From the NCBI RefSeq assembly GCF_008974265.1, contig NZ_BKZW01000001.1, forward strand, positions 558,001 to 622,000: 64,000 nt of DNA. Reading direction: 5' to 3'. A program made the translations under genes and the position numbers. The notes under the pieces were generated by a model. It was given only the letters and a program-made list of their open reading frames with translations, did not search any database and was not told the origin of the DNA. The stretch is from Dictyobacter vulcani (lineage in GTDB: Bacteria > Chloroflexota > Ktedonobacteria > Ktedonobacterales > Ktedonobacteraceae). Below, piece by piece: positions 44,769 through 53,744 of this stretch (its first letter is position 1; each line of letters begins with the position of its first letter).

Positions 44769-45886
44769 AGCTTGAGCACCTCCTTTGTGATGGTGATAAG
44801 ATCCTCTGCACAGAGAGCGGGATGTACGGGAAGCGATAGTACGTGTTGTGCTGCACTTTCGGCTATGGGCAACAGGCCTTCTGGATGTGCCCGTATAACG
44901 GACGTTGTGCTATGTGCTCCTACGCATCTGTACTCATCCGTATGGTTCTGATAGAATGGTTGCTGATGAATGGGCATTGGATAGTGAATACCGGTGCTGA
45001 CTCCCCGTTCTCTTAGGTGTGCCGCCCATTGATCACGATTGCTCGGCACTTGAATTGTGTATTGATGATAGACGTGACGATGCTCTGGATGGATGATTGG
45101 TGTTTGTACCGCTCCACGTAGGTGGCTGGTTAAGAACGCTGCGTTGGCAATACGTTGCTCTGTCATCTGTTCCAGGCGTTTAAGCTGTACGACCCCTATT
45201 GCTCCTTGTATATCTGTCATGCGTAGGTTATATCCCAGCTCGTTATGAGTATAGTGCTCTTTTTGTCCATGATTACGGAGAAGACGGCAACGTTCGGCAA
45301 TCTCCGGGTTATTCGTTGTGATCATGCCTCCTTCGCCAGTTGTCATATTTTTGGTGGCATAAAATGAGAAACAGCCTGTGCCAAAGCCACCAACTGGCTT
45401 TCCGTGTATAGCAGCTGCGTGCGCCTGGCATGCGTCTTCTATGATGGTCAAATGATAGGCTTCTGCTAGTTGTAACAGCTGATCCATCGCGCAAGGATTA
45501 CCGTATAAATGCACTGGCAGTATGGCTTTTGTATGCTTTGTGATAGCCTCTGCTACTAATGTAGGATCTATATTATAGGTATCTGGCTCTATATCGACAA
45601 ATACTGGCGTTGCTCCAACTAACAGAATGACATTCGCTGTTGCGGCAAAGCTGAATGCAGTCGTGATCACTTCGTCACCAGGGCCGATATCGTGCGCATG
45701 TAAAGCCAGGTAAAGGGCAGCAGTTCCAGAAGAAACAGCTATCGCATCCTTTACCTGGCATAACGTTGCAAATGCGCGCTCAAATGTTGCGACGTGTTCC
45801 CCCTGCGCAATATGTGCCGACGCTAAAACTTGAAGCACGGCTTCTTGCTCCTCAGTCCCTAATAGAGGATAAGCGATAGGAATCAT
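44759..45886 (-). CDS. wbpE: DegT/DnrJ/EryC1/StrS aminotransferase (WbpE/WlbC-like)
   Basis: PLP-dependent sugar aminotransferase of 375 residues. It starts MIPIAYPLLGTEEQEAV. VSSGTAALYLALHA holds the phosphate-binding site (about 52), IIEDACQAHAA the PLP-ring Asp (about 155), and FSFYATKNMTTGEGGM the PLP Lys (about 183). The end has HYPMPIHQQPFY, typical of the family. It would place an amino group at C3 of the 3-keto-GlcNAcA nucleotide, using glutamate. AAAGGAA precedes the ATG at 45886. It leads the wbp gene set on this transcript. Confidence 0.87.
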   Translation of the reverse strand: MIPIAYPLLGTEEQEAVLQVLASAHIAQGEHVATFERAFATLCQVKDAIAVSSGTAALYLALHAHDIGPGDEVITTAFSFAATANVILLVGATPVFVDIEPDTYNIDPTLVAEAITKHTKAILPVHLYGNPCAMDQLLQLAEAYHLTIIEDACQAHAAAIHGKPVGGFGTGCFSFYATKNMTTGEGGMITTNNPEIAERCRLLRNHGQKEHYTHNELGYNLRMTDIQGAIGVVQLKRLEQMTEQRIANAAFLTSHLRGAVQTPIIHPEHRHVYHQYTIQVPSNRDQWAAHLRERGVSTGIHYPMPIHQQPFYQNHTDEYRCVGAHSTTSVIRAHPEGLLPIAESAAQHVLSLPVHPALCAEDLITITKEVLKLCH

Positions 45887-46039
45887 GAAAAATTCCTTTC
45901 TATAAGCTGAAAGGCCGAAGTATAGACTGTCTATCATGTTTATGCTAGCTGCCTATAAAATCATGCACGCATTTTTATCATAACTATCGCACCAAATTTT
46001 TTATAAGACATGGTTCAAAGTGAGCTTGAACCAATGTGG

Positions 46040-46372
46040 CAATTGACGAAAAAGTTGACGAAAAGAATCCTTGAGAGATAATGTTGCCTAACCAGAACAT
46101 GATAAATGTGGACTGAGAACGATATGAAGATAGATGCTTTCAGCCTCTGAAAGTTTGAAACGTGCACCGCGAATGGCAGGATCGATAGTTAAGAGGAGAA
46201 ACAAAATCCAGAGCCAGAACGAGCGAGGACCCGTCAACGTTGGATTAAAAACCCCGATAGCCACTCCTATCACAAAAACTGCAAATAATGCCAAAGCCAA
46301 AGAAATTGATGAAGAGTAAATCAACTCTCTTAGCGTTTGTTGTGTGCAAGGAATATGTTCTATGTTGTTCAT
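46040..46372 (-). pseudogene. Wzy-like polymerase remnant
   Basis: About 94 residues in frame, starting MNNIEHIPCTQQTL, with helices IGVAIGV and SFWLWILFLLLTIDPAIRGA. The latter matches NLWLWGSFLVISIFPAIQGA of the intact polymerase at 29423-30898. After a frame change near 46125, FIMFWLGNI parallels FMLFWLGTL of the same protein. The rest is lost. It is a decayed copy and not a functional small membrane protein, although a two-helix peptide could still be made. Confidence 0.65.
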
Positions 46373-46414
46373 ACTATGCTCATTTCTTGCTTGTTTGCTT
46401 GTAAAAAGTTTCTC

Positions 46415-48355
46415 TTAGCATCTGTAGTCAATCACCATATGTGTATTTTCTGTTAGCGATTGGCTGGCCGTTGCAGCCTGTTTGCCCAGCAGTTTCATTC
46501 CAACGGATCTGTTCACGCGTATCGTACATGGTGGCAACGTCACATGCACCTTGAATGTCCATACAGCTCCTGCTTGTCTTTGGATCATGTCTTGATAATG
46601 CCAACCATACTGATCGTGGGTGGCGACGTGAGGCACACGCCAAGTGAGAGTGATCGTGCGAGTTTGGCCATAGCGAAGTGAGAAGAAGCCAGCCCATACC
46701 TCGTGACCAAAATCGTTGCTGTTGCTTCGTAGTTTCCATCCTTTTTGAGTCAACAACATGCTGCCCCGAGGAACATACACGCGTATATAATCGCGATAGA
46801 TAGGGCGACTGTACTGTTCTGGAATCGTCCATGAGTAGCGGAGCTGAGTCAGGTGGGTAGCGTTGCCTGCAGCATCAATAGTCACCGTATCAGCCAATGT
46901 ATTTACAATAACACTATTTGCTTTATTGCCGGCAATATTTGCATCTACGACGAAGATGCCATCACCTGACTCTGTTTGAATCGCAGCATCGAGATGATCC
47001 TGGTGGAACAGTGCTTCTACGCGGGAATTATTCAAATATATCTGTAAGTCTTTTGTGCGTATCCCGTTGACAACTAGCAGCAGAAATTTGGCAACATTTG
47101 ATGAAGCTGACTGGCACACGCGAGAAAAAAAACGTTCTGCTAATAATGCCGTAAAGTGTTTCCGCTGTGAAGAATATCCGTCAGGCGAGGCAACAGTACC
47201 TGGTCCTTCGGTTCTTGGCCCCAGCTGATGGTAATGAATGCGTTCAACGAGATTGTGTGCATTTATAGTCTCATGGTACTCAGGAAGATAGATAGGTCCA
47301 GTGATAGTAAGAGCATTCTGAATAAATGTGGGCGTGATCGCGATCACGCCTTGGAGCGGTATATTACCACCTTCGCGTGTGTAGAGCGACTCGGCATACC
47401 TGGCAACTGTTGGGAAATCAGCATCGAGATTTGAGTCTCGTAATCCCCAATTATATTTTGGAACTATGTCAAACCAGCTATAGGCGACTGGGAATAGATT
47501 AGTTAAACGTGCGGCGCTAAAGGCATGGTCCAGTAAGCTCGTATCAGTAATGTGTGTGGCCACCAACCGTGCGCCTGTGAATGTGGCGATGCCATAATTT
47601 CCGATGAAACCGCCGCCAGGCCGTAGCTCTGTTGAGTCAAGCACTTCAAGTAGATAATTGGCTGAAGTATCAATCCCCAGAAGCATTGGCACTACAGGCA
47701 ATATCCTCACAATACGATCCGACCACAGATGGAGCATGGAAAGGTCTTTATGCAGAACATCCACTAGCGCACCGAGGTGCGGATCAAAGCGTAGATCCAC
47801 TGGCGCTAGTTGATCCGCTTCATTAATAGCACTATTAATAGAGGCCTGTACGTCCTGAAGATGTTGCGTGATGAAGGTGAAATCTGCCATAGTAATGTTC
47901 TGGGATTGGGCACTGAGCGAGCTATGCAGGCGCATCATGAGCAAACGCAGGACATCACAACCCACCAGCCCGGCGCGGGAAAGCTCCATTGCAAGCGGGA
48001 CCAGGTGGAGTGCGGCATGAACCTTGTTTCCGTAAACTGGCAAGAATGCTGACACTCCAGGTACAAATTGTTGAGTATGATCTATATCACTAAAATCGTT
48101 CAAGGCAACAGAGAACTCTTTTTGCGCTCCAGCTACGCTGGATAGATCAAAAGGATGCTGTAGTAATACGGCTAAGAACGTTTTGGCTTTGAGCAAATGT
48201 TTCATGCCATCCTGTGCGATAAGGAGGTTACTCCGATAGGTTGCAACGCTTATTCCACTTCCCAGTCCCACCACTATAGATATGCATACTATAAGGAGTA
48301 GCACCCTGATAAGCAGGGGCTTCCCCACGTTAAGCCTGTTAATCTTCTTTTCCAT
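46415..48355 (-). CDS. DUF4012 domain protein, membrane-anchored
   Basis: Protein of 646 residues. One N-terminal helix (LLIRVLLLIVCISIVVGLGSGISV, about 12-35) anchors it; the remainder is predicted outside. The DUF4012 core is recognised by MLLGIDTSANYLLEVLDSTELRPGGGFIGNYGI near 230-265, followed by VAYSWFDIVPKYNWGLRDSNLDADFP and GVIAITPTFIQNALTITGPI. The function of DUF4012 is not established; such genes often sit in polysaccharide clusters of Gram-positive-type and Chloroflexota bacteria. It lies next to the initiating sugar transferase. A role in polymer attachment to the wall is a guess. Confidence 0.8.
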   Translation of the reverse strand: MEKKINRLNVGKPLLIRVLLLIVCISIVVGLGSGISVATYRSNLLIAQDGMKHLLKAKTFLAVLLQHPFDLSSVAGAQKEFSVALNDFSDIDHTQQFVPGVSAFLPVYGNKVHAALHLVPLAMELSRAGLVGCDVLRLLMMRLHSSLSAQSQNITMADFTFITQHLQDVQASINSAINEADQLAPVDLRFDPHLGALVDVLHKDLSMLHLWSDRIVRILPVVPMLLGIDTSANYLLEVLDSTELRPGGGFIGNYGIATFTGARLVATHITDTSLLDHAFSAARLTNLFPVAYSWFDIVPKYNWGLRDSNLDADFPTVARYAESLYTREGGNIPLQGVIAITPTFIQNALTITGPIYLPEYHETINAHNLVERIHYHQLGPRTEGPGTVASPDGYSSQRKHFTALLAERFFSRVCQSASSNVAKFLLLVVNGIRTKDLQIYLNNSRVEALFHQDHLDAAIQTESGDGIFVVDANIAGNKANSVIVNTLADTVTIDAAGNATHLTQLRYSWTIPEQYSRPIYRDYIRVYVPRGSMLLTQKGWKLRSNSNDFGHEVWAGFFSLRYGQTRTITLTWRVPHVATHDQYGWHYQDMIQRQAGAVWTFKVHVTLPPCTIRVNRSVGMKLLGKQAATASQSLTENTHMVIDYRC

Positions 48356-48555
48356 CTTCAAGCGCACTAATTCTGTTTACTTTGATCCACTAGCGCTTTA
48401 CGTGTGCCGATGTTCGTGCTCAAATGCATGATCTCTATCCTTTCCCCAAAATCAAACTGGATTGAATACTAAGCTTCAGACACGTTATTATCTATTGTGC
48501 TAATCAAATATCATGTTGTACTGAGGTATTTTTGGACGGAGATCAGGTAGACATG

Positions 48556-49323
48556 CTATCTTCCATGACCACAAAGAACCCCAATGACTGTTTTAGAAAG
48601 AATGAGTAAATCGAGGAAAAATGAGCGATGAAAGATGTAGTAAATATCGTACTTCAACTTAATCGCATCACCCTGTACTGTATTAGTATAACAATACATA
48701 ACTTGTGCCCAGCCTGTAATCCCAGGTTTGACACGCAGACGCGTTTGGTACAATGGGATTATAGACGCTAACATGGATGCCACTTCCGGTTGTTCAGGTC
48801 GAGGCCCGATGAGATTCATATCACCCAAAAGAATGTTTAGTACCTGTGGTAGTTCATCAAGATGTTTGCTCCGCAGAAAGCGCCCGACGCGGGTTACTCT
48901 TGGATCATCTTGGATCGTGCGAGTACAAGCTGTATGTTTGCTTGTTTCAACGTGCATAGAGCGAAATTTGTACATGTGAAATATTGTACCCTTGTATCCT
49001 ATCCGTTTCTGAGCATAAAAAATAGGACCCGGAGAGTCACAATAAATCAGTAATGCCACAATAGGCAAAATCAAGAGGAATATTGCCAGGCCGAAGAACC
49101 CGAAAATCAGATTGATCACCATGCACCAAAATAGGTAAAAGGATGATATTGTTTGCTCTACAGGTAATATCTCACTGATTTCTTCAGGTTGGGCGAAGTT
49201 CGTATGTAGTTGGCCTTTTGTCGATACGGCCTGTGTCCTCTCAGGTTTGATACGTCCGTGTTGCACTCCATGATCATTTGCAGGTGCATGTGTTACGATG
49301 ATCTGTTTCAACTTCGGTTGCAT
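48556..49323 (-). CDS. Initiating sugar-phosphate transferase (bacterial sugar transferase family)
   Basis: Protein of 255 residues that puts the first sugar phosphate on undecaprenyl phosphate. One membrane helix lies near 65-100 ([23 protein letters not shown]). The catalytic domain carries [56 protein letters not shown] and [13 protein letters not shown], all hallmarks of the family. The four-helix N-terminal part of WbaP-type enzymes is absent, so it is the short, single-helix type. It starts repeat-unit assembly for this locus. The start codon at 49323 follows GGAGAAA. Confidence 0.92.
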   Translation of the reverse strand: MQPKLKQIIVTHAPANDHGVQHGRIKPERTQAVSTKGQLHTNFAQPEEISEILPVEQTISSFYLFWCMVINLIFGFFGLAIFLLILPIVALLIYCDSPGPIFYAQKRIGYKGTIFHMYKFRSMHVETSKHTACTRTIQDDPRVTRVGRFLRSKHLDELPQVLNILLGDMNLIGPRPEQPEVASMLASIIPLYQTRLRVKPGITGWAQVMYCYTNTVQGDAIKLKYDIYYIFHRSFFLDLLILSKTVIGVLCGHGR

Positions 49324-49643
49324 ATGAGCATTTCTCCTTTTACGGTAATATCAAATCAAGCCCATTCGACAAAGGCCGGAACAAGCTGTACACTTGCTCT
49401 AGTGAACTGTTGAACATGCCAGAGAAAAACTCATTTCTTCACACAGCTCAACCGATTGAGAAAGCTTTCGCTTCCCTGGCAGTCAAGCGGCGTGGTGTCA
49501 AGCCACTTCGTTTTCCTTGACATCGAGACGCAGCATGATACACTTCTTCATGTTCACTTGAAGACATCCAAGCCTTCACTCTCCTCATCTTTTCTTTTCC
49601 TCCTGAATATTCATTGCCTCAAGGGGTTGACATAGAAAGTCTT
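49324..49643. other. Intergenic stretch, no gene seen
   Basis: About 320 bases between the GT4 and the sugar transferase genes on the same strand. No gene or clear signal was recognised. Confidence 0.5.
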
Positions 49644-50972
49644 CTACTGTCTCTGACGTTTCCTCATCCATGTGGCGGGCTGTGCGGGCTCCAGTAATCG
49701 GTCATCAGGTTGGCTCTGCTCTGATGGCATACATGAAACCTCATCCTTCTTCACGAGAGCATTGATGCGTATATCGAGTTTGGCAATTAATTGTTTCCAG
49801 TCAAAGCGCTCCTCTACAAAGGCACGTCCCTGTTGTCCTAAGATATTAGCCTTCTGTGGGTGTTCATAGAGTTCGAGGATTGCGGCTGCCAGTTCTTCGC
49901 TGTTCTCTGGTTCTACTGCGATGGCTGCTTTTGCTTCCTGCTCCGCAAGTCGGCGGGCCTCGCCTGCTACACTCAACACGATGGAGCGTGCGCAAGCCAT
50001 TGCCTCATACATCTTCGTGGGAATCGCGCTCTCAAACAACGGCAATTTTCTAAGTGGTATTAAGCACACATCAGCGCCAGCGAGCAACTGTGGTATCTGC
50101 TCATGTGGTTGCGGCTCAAGAAAGAGCACATTGGTGAGATTACGCTGTTTTGCCTGTGCAACTAGATCTTTCTTCTCAGCTCCATCGCCCACTAATACAA
50201 AGCGTATATCAGCCCAATTGAGTAAGCGTTCTGCCGCATCGAGTAGAGTTGTAAGGCCTTGTGCCAGTCCATGTGTACCAGCATAGAGTGCGATAAACCG
50301 ATCATCCCAGCCAAGTTCAAGGCGAACTTGCGCCTGCGGTAGTGGTCTGAATTTGTTTATATCCACTCCGTTTGGTAAAAGAAAAACCTTCTCTGGAGGG
50401 AGACCCTGCTTGATGATCGCTGTATAAATACCTTCTGTAACAGCGCATATCAGTGCTGCTCGCCGATAGGTTGACCATTCCAACCACTGGGCAAGCCAGA
50501 TCAATACACGATTACGAAGCATACCTAATTGTACTGCTGACTCAGGCCATAGATCAGCAATAGCAAAGATGAAAGGACATTTTTTGAATGTGGACAGCAT
50601 ATGTCCAGCAATTGCATCAAAGAGAGGTGGCGATCCAACGATTATTATGTCCAGTTGGCCTATGGCCTTCCAACCTAAAATGGGAGCAAGACAGCCAAAA
50701 GAAAGCTGAGCGAGAATACGGCGAAAAAAACCTTTATTTGGACATGTATAGCTCCATACGCGCACCACACGGACGCCTTGGCACCAATCTTCCTGTATAA
50801 GGCGGCCCCGATACTCAGGTGGAACTATCCCTGTTGGATAGTTAGGTCGTGTCGTCAGCACCGTCACTGCGTGTCCCCTCTGTGCTAAATGGGTTGCTGT
50901 CTCGCTAAGACACACAGCAGCGGCGGCTTTTTCGGGTGGGTAGTACGGTGTGACAATGAGAATATGTGCCAT
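49644..50972 (-). CDS. GT4 glycosyltransferase (WcaI-like)
   Basis: GT-B enzyme of 442 residues. It starts MAHILIVTPYYPPEKAAAAVCLSETATHL; HAVTVLTTRPNYPTG and PEYRGRL follow. The donor domain has KVFLLPNGVDINKFRPL (about 200), FIALYAGTHGLAQGL, IRFVLVGDGAEKKDL and VCLIPLRKLPLFESAIPTKMYEAMACARSIV. It belongs to a different branch from the trio at 33-37 kb. A truncated second copy of its N-terminus is at 41085-41270. It is the first gene of the long minus-strand transcript, facing the AT-rich region. The sugar transferred is unknown. Confidence 0.9.
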   Translation of the reverse strand: MAHILIVTPYYPPEKAAAAVCLSETATHLAQRGHAVTVLTTRPNYPTGIVPPEYRGRLIQEDWCQGVRVVRVWSYTCPNKGFFRRILAQLSFGCLAPILGWKAIGQLDIIIVGSPPLFDAIAGHMLSTFKKCPFIFAIADLWPESAVQLGMLRNRVLIWLAQWLEWSTYRRAALICAVTEGIYTAIIKQGLPPEKVFLLPNGVDINKFRPLPQAQVRLELGWDDRFIALYAGTHGLAQGLTTLLDAAERLLNWADIRFVLVGDGAEKKDLVAQAKQRNLTNVLFLEPQPHEQIPQLLAGADVCLIPLRKLPLFESAIPTKMYEAMACARSIVLSVAGEARRLAEQEAKAAIAVEPENSEELAAAILELYEHPQKANILGQQGRAFVEERFDWKQLIAKLDIRINALVKKDEVSCMPSEQSQPDDRLLEPAQPATWMRKRQRQ

Positions 50973-51806
50973 GCTAAATCTCTCTCTTCCTACGAACTTA
51001 GCACAATATGTTTTTTGGCGCCTTTTTTGAAGTAATATTTCGCTATATTGTGCTTTACTTGTTTATAACCGTATCCAGTAATAATGCATGCAAATGGAAG
51101 AGTTGGCCAATTGTATCCGCCATTAAAAGTCGTTTCAATTTAATGATGGCTGAATTGAAACGCTCGATGTGTCCAATGGCGATGTTGGCTCCCTTTCAAA
51201 GAACCAGGCAAGACCACAATTTATACTCTTTTGAGATTTAGCAATAAATTATTCCAAAATGTCTTTAATCCTGATCTCAAACATCATTACAGTATTAGTT
51301 AACTATAGAAGTATTAACGACATATTTATGCTGACACCGACAGAATACTTGAATAGTTATTTTCAATGCCTTTTCATTTTTTGTGAAACTTTGTTTTTAT
51401 TATAAATAACGGTTAATAATCATAAAATAATTTATGCAATATTTTATATGCAATAACACGTAATAATATTTAAATGTATTTAATTTACTCCTCAGATAAA
51501 ATTGATATTTATGGTATAATAAGCATATATGGGTAAAAATTATATAAAAATTGGAAAAATTCTATGCAGAATGCAAAAAAACAATTTGCTTAGAAAATAC
51601 ATATAATTGGGTTTCTAAAAGAAATTAGAACAAAATTTATTTTTTTATTTATTAAGATAGAAATACGACAAAAGATAAATTCATGGTTATAAAGCTTGTT
51701 CTCTGTCTTTTATCGTAGAGGATTGTAAAGAGCAGTTTCCATCTGCCGCAATGCAGGAATTTCCTGCCACCTTGGTAGATATCGTTGTTAAAGAAAGCAG
51801 GAATAG
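50973..51806. promoter_or_regulatory. AT-rich divergent control region
   Basis: About 830 bases between gene sets transcribed away from each other. The part 51240-51660 is extremely AT-rich with many TTTAT and AATAAT runs. Promoters for both directions should lie here. A decayed gene fragment occupies 51060-51195. Confidence 0.55.
51060..51195 (-). pseudogene. WbpB-like oxidoreductase remnant
   Basis: Read on the minus strand, this gives IAIGHIERFNSAIIKLKRLLM, then GQLFHLHA, matching IAVGHIERFNPAIIALKRHMM and GKLFQLHA of the oxidoreductase gene at 43734-44768. About 45 codons remain and nothing flanks them in frame. It is a fossil of a second copy. Confidence 0.75.
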
Positions 51807-52460
51807 ATGTCTGATTCAGCATTTTACGTTCATCCAACAGCCGAAGTAGAACCGGATGTACAGATTGGAGCGGGAACACGTATATGGCGTCAAGCACATG
51901 TGCGTGCACACGCATCGATAGGTGAACAATGTACCCTTGGTCAGGGAGTGTATGTTGATGCGCATGTGCGCATTGGTTCGCGTGTGAAGATTCAAAATTA
52001 TGCTTCTCTTTTTGACGGTGTGATTGTCGAAGATGGAGTTTTTATCGGACCCCATGTGTGTTTTACTAATGATCTGTTCCCCCGTGCTATTACCCTCTCA
52101 GGGGAACTCAAAACAGCGAGCGAGTGGGAGGGTTCGTCAACACGTATCGAATACGGAGCATCGATTGGAGCACATTGCATCATCATATGTGGAGTAAAGA
52201 TTGGGTCGTTCTCACTCATTGGCGCAGGATCCGTCGTGACAAAGGATGTGGCACCGTACACACTAGTTTTTGGTAACCCTGCAAGCCCACATGGCTATGT
52301 CTGCGAATGTGCACATCGCCTCTCGGATATTAAGGAGCAAGATGGGAAAATCCTGGGATGGTGTGAGTATTGTAGGAAACTTTGTTTGGTAGGAACGGCA
52401 TCTGACAATGCCAGTTTGGTACTATCACACAATGAGGGTGGAATGATTAGTTCTTATTAA
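51807..52460 (+). CDS. wbpD: UDP-GlcNAc3NA N-acetyltransferase (WbpD-like, left-handed beta-helix)
   Basis: Hexapeptide-repeat acyltransferase of 217 residues. The repeats run from VHPTAEVEPDVQIGAGTRIW through ASIGEQCTLGQGVYVDAHVRIGSRVKI to GASIGAHCIIICGVKIG. KIQNYASLFDGVIVEDGVFIGPHVCFTNDLFPRA is the segment typical of WbpD/WlbB, and VGNPA-like FGNPASPHGYVCECAHRL ends the domain. A small Cys pair cluster, CEC and CEYC, may bind zinc. It would acetylate the C3 amino group using acetyl-CoA, the fourth step to UDP-ManNAc3NAcA. The other pathway genes lie across the AT-rich region on the opposite strand. Confidence 0.87.
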   Translation: MSDSAFYVHPTAEVEPDVQIGAGTRIWRQAHVRAHASIGEQCTLGQGVYVDAHVRIGSRVKIQNYASLFDGVIVEDGVFIGPHVCFTNDLFPRAITLSGELKTASEWEGSSTRIEYGASIGAHCIIICGVKIGSFSLIGAGSVVTKDVAPYTLVFGNPASPHGYVCECAHRLSDIKEQDGKILGWCEYCRKLCLVGTASDNASLVLSHNEGGMISSY

Positions 52461-52543
52461 GCTCTTTTAATATATAAAGCGTATTGTGCTTTATAGTATA
52501 ATAAATATATAACTGTTCAACTCACCCTTTGAGATGAGATACG

Positions 52544-53662
52544 ATGATCAAAGTACTATCAATTTTAGGCACGCGCCCAGAGGCAATCAAGATGGCTCCG
52601 GTACTTCTGGAGTTGAAACGGCATCCTGAGCATATTACTAGCTGTATATGCGTAACCGCGCAACATCGACAGATGCTTGATCAAGTATTAAGCATTTTTA
52701 GGCTCATCCCTGATTATGATTTAAATGTGATGCAAGAGGCACAATCGCCTACCGCCGTAGCTGCAACAGTGCTCTCGAAGCTGGAACCCATTTTGATGGC
52801 CGAACGTCCTGACTGGGTGCTGGTTCAGGGAGACACAACCACGCTTGTAGCTGGAGCGCTTGCGGCCTTTTACGCAAAAGTAAAAATCGGGCATGTAGAA
52901 GCGGGGATGCGGACCTATGATAAGACGCAGCCTTTTCCTGAAGAAGGACATCGACGAATCGCAGCCGCCATAGCAGATATGCATTTTGCGCCGACCCAAG
53001 AAGCATTCAATAACCTGCTACAGGAGCATATTCCTGCTGAAAACATTCTATTGGCAGGTAATACAGCAATTGACGCACTTCATGCCGTAACAAGCTTACC
53101 ATATAGCGCAATAGCTGGGCCACTTACTGGCATTGCTTGGGAGAAACGCATCATTCTCGTCACCACACATCGACGTGAGAACCAGGGTCAACCACTAGAA
53201 TCAATCTGTGAAGCACTGCGAGAAATCGCATTACGTTACCAACAAAGTGTACATATCGTTTATCCAGTACATATGAATCCACATATAAGGAAACCAGTGC
53301 AGCACAAATTAGGAGATACACGAGGCATCACCTTGACCTCGCCACTTGATTATTTGTCCCTCACGCATTTGCTCAAGCGCAGTTATCTGGTACTGACAGA
53401 TTCAGGTGGGTTACAAGCCGAGGCTCCCAGTTTAGGAAAGCCCCTCTTAGTTTTGCGCAATACGACTGAATATAAAGAAGCAGTAGCAGCTGGCACATCC
53501 AAGCTGGTTGGTTTCAACCGTCAATGCATCGTGGAAGAAGTGACTCGACTATTAGAAGATAGAGACGCATATAAGAAAATGGCCCGGGTTATCACCTCCT
53601 ATGGAGATGGACAAGCAGCAAAACGCATAGTTGCAGCTTTGATGGAACCTGATGGAACCTGA
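52544..53662 (+). CDS. wecB: UDP-N-acetylglucosamine 2-epimerase (WecB-like)
   Basis: Non-hydrolysing epimerase of 372 residues that interconverts UDP-GlcNAc and UDP-ManNAc. MIKVLSILGTRPEAIKMAPVL, CVTAQHRQMLDQVL, LVQGDTTTLVAGALAAFY, IGHVEAGMRTYD, FPEEGHRRI and TTHRRENQG are all present, with LTDSGGLQAEAPSLGKPLLVLR near the end. It is clearly the WecB type, unlike the WbpI-like enzyme at 41272. The gene ends inside a 10-bp tandem repeat (GATGGAACCT) spanning 53641-53670. It follows wbpD by about 80 bases on the same strand. Confidence 0.9.
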   Translation: MIKVLSILGTRPEAIKMAPVLLELKRHPEHITSCICVTAQHRQMLDQVLSIFRLIPDYDLNVMQEAQSPTAVAATVLSKLEPILMAERPDWVLVQGDTTTLVAGALAAFYAKVKIGHVEAGMRTYDKTQPFPEEGHRRIAAAIADMHFAPTQEAFNNLLQEHIPAENILLAGNTAIDALHAVTSLPYSAIAGPLTGIAWEKRIILVTTHRRENQGQPLESICEALREIALRYQQSVHIVYPVHMNPHIRKPVQHKLGDTRGITLTSPLDYLSLTHLLKRSYLVLTDSGGLQAEAPSLGKPLLVLRNTTEYKEAVAAGTSKLVGFNRQCIVEEVTRLLEDRDAYKKMARVITSYGDGQAAKRIVAALMEPDGT

Positions 53663-53670
53663 TGGAACTG
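53641..53670 (+). repeat. Three tandem 10-bp units at the wecB 3' end
   Basis: GATGGAACCT twice, then GATGGAACTG. The stop codon (53660-53662) lies in the second/third unit, so slippage would change the last residues. Confidence 0.85.
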
Positions 53671-53744
53671 ATTTTTACAGTGTGAAGAACTCCTCTATGT
53701 GTCAGAATAAACACTTGTCATAGAAACGATAATGGTGAGGAGTC

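Noticed and set aside
51008..51241. A 77-residue plus-strand open frame in the AT-rich region
   Set aside because: It is antisense to the WbpB fossil; the matching sense is on the minus strand.
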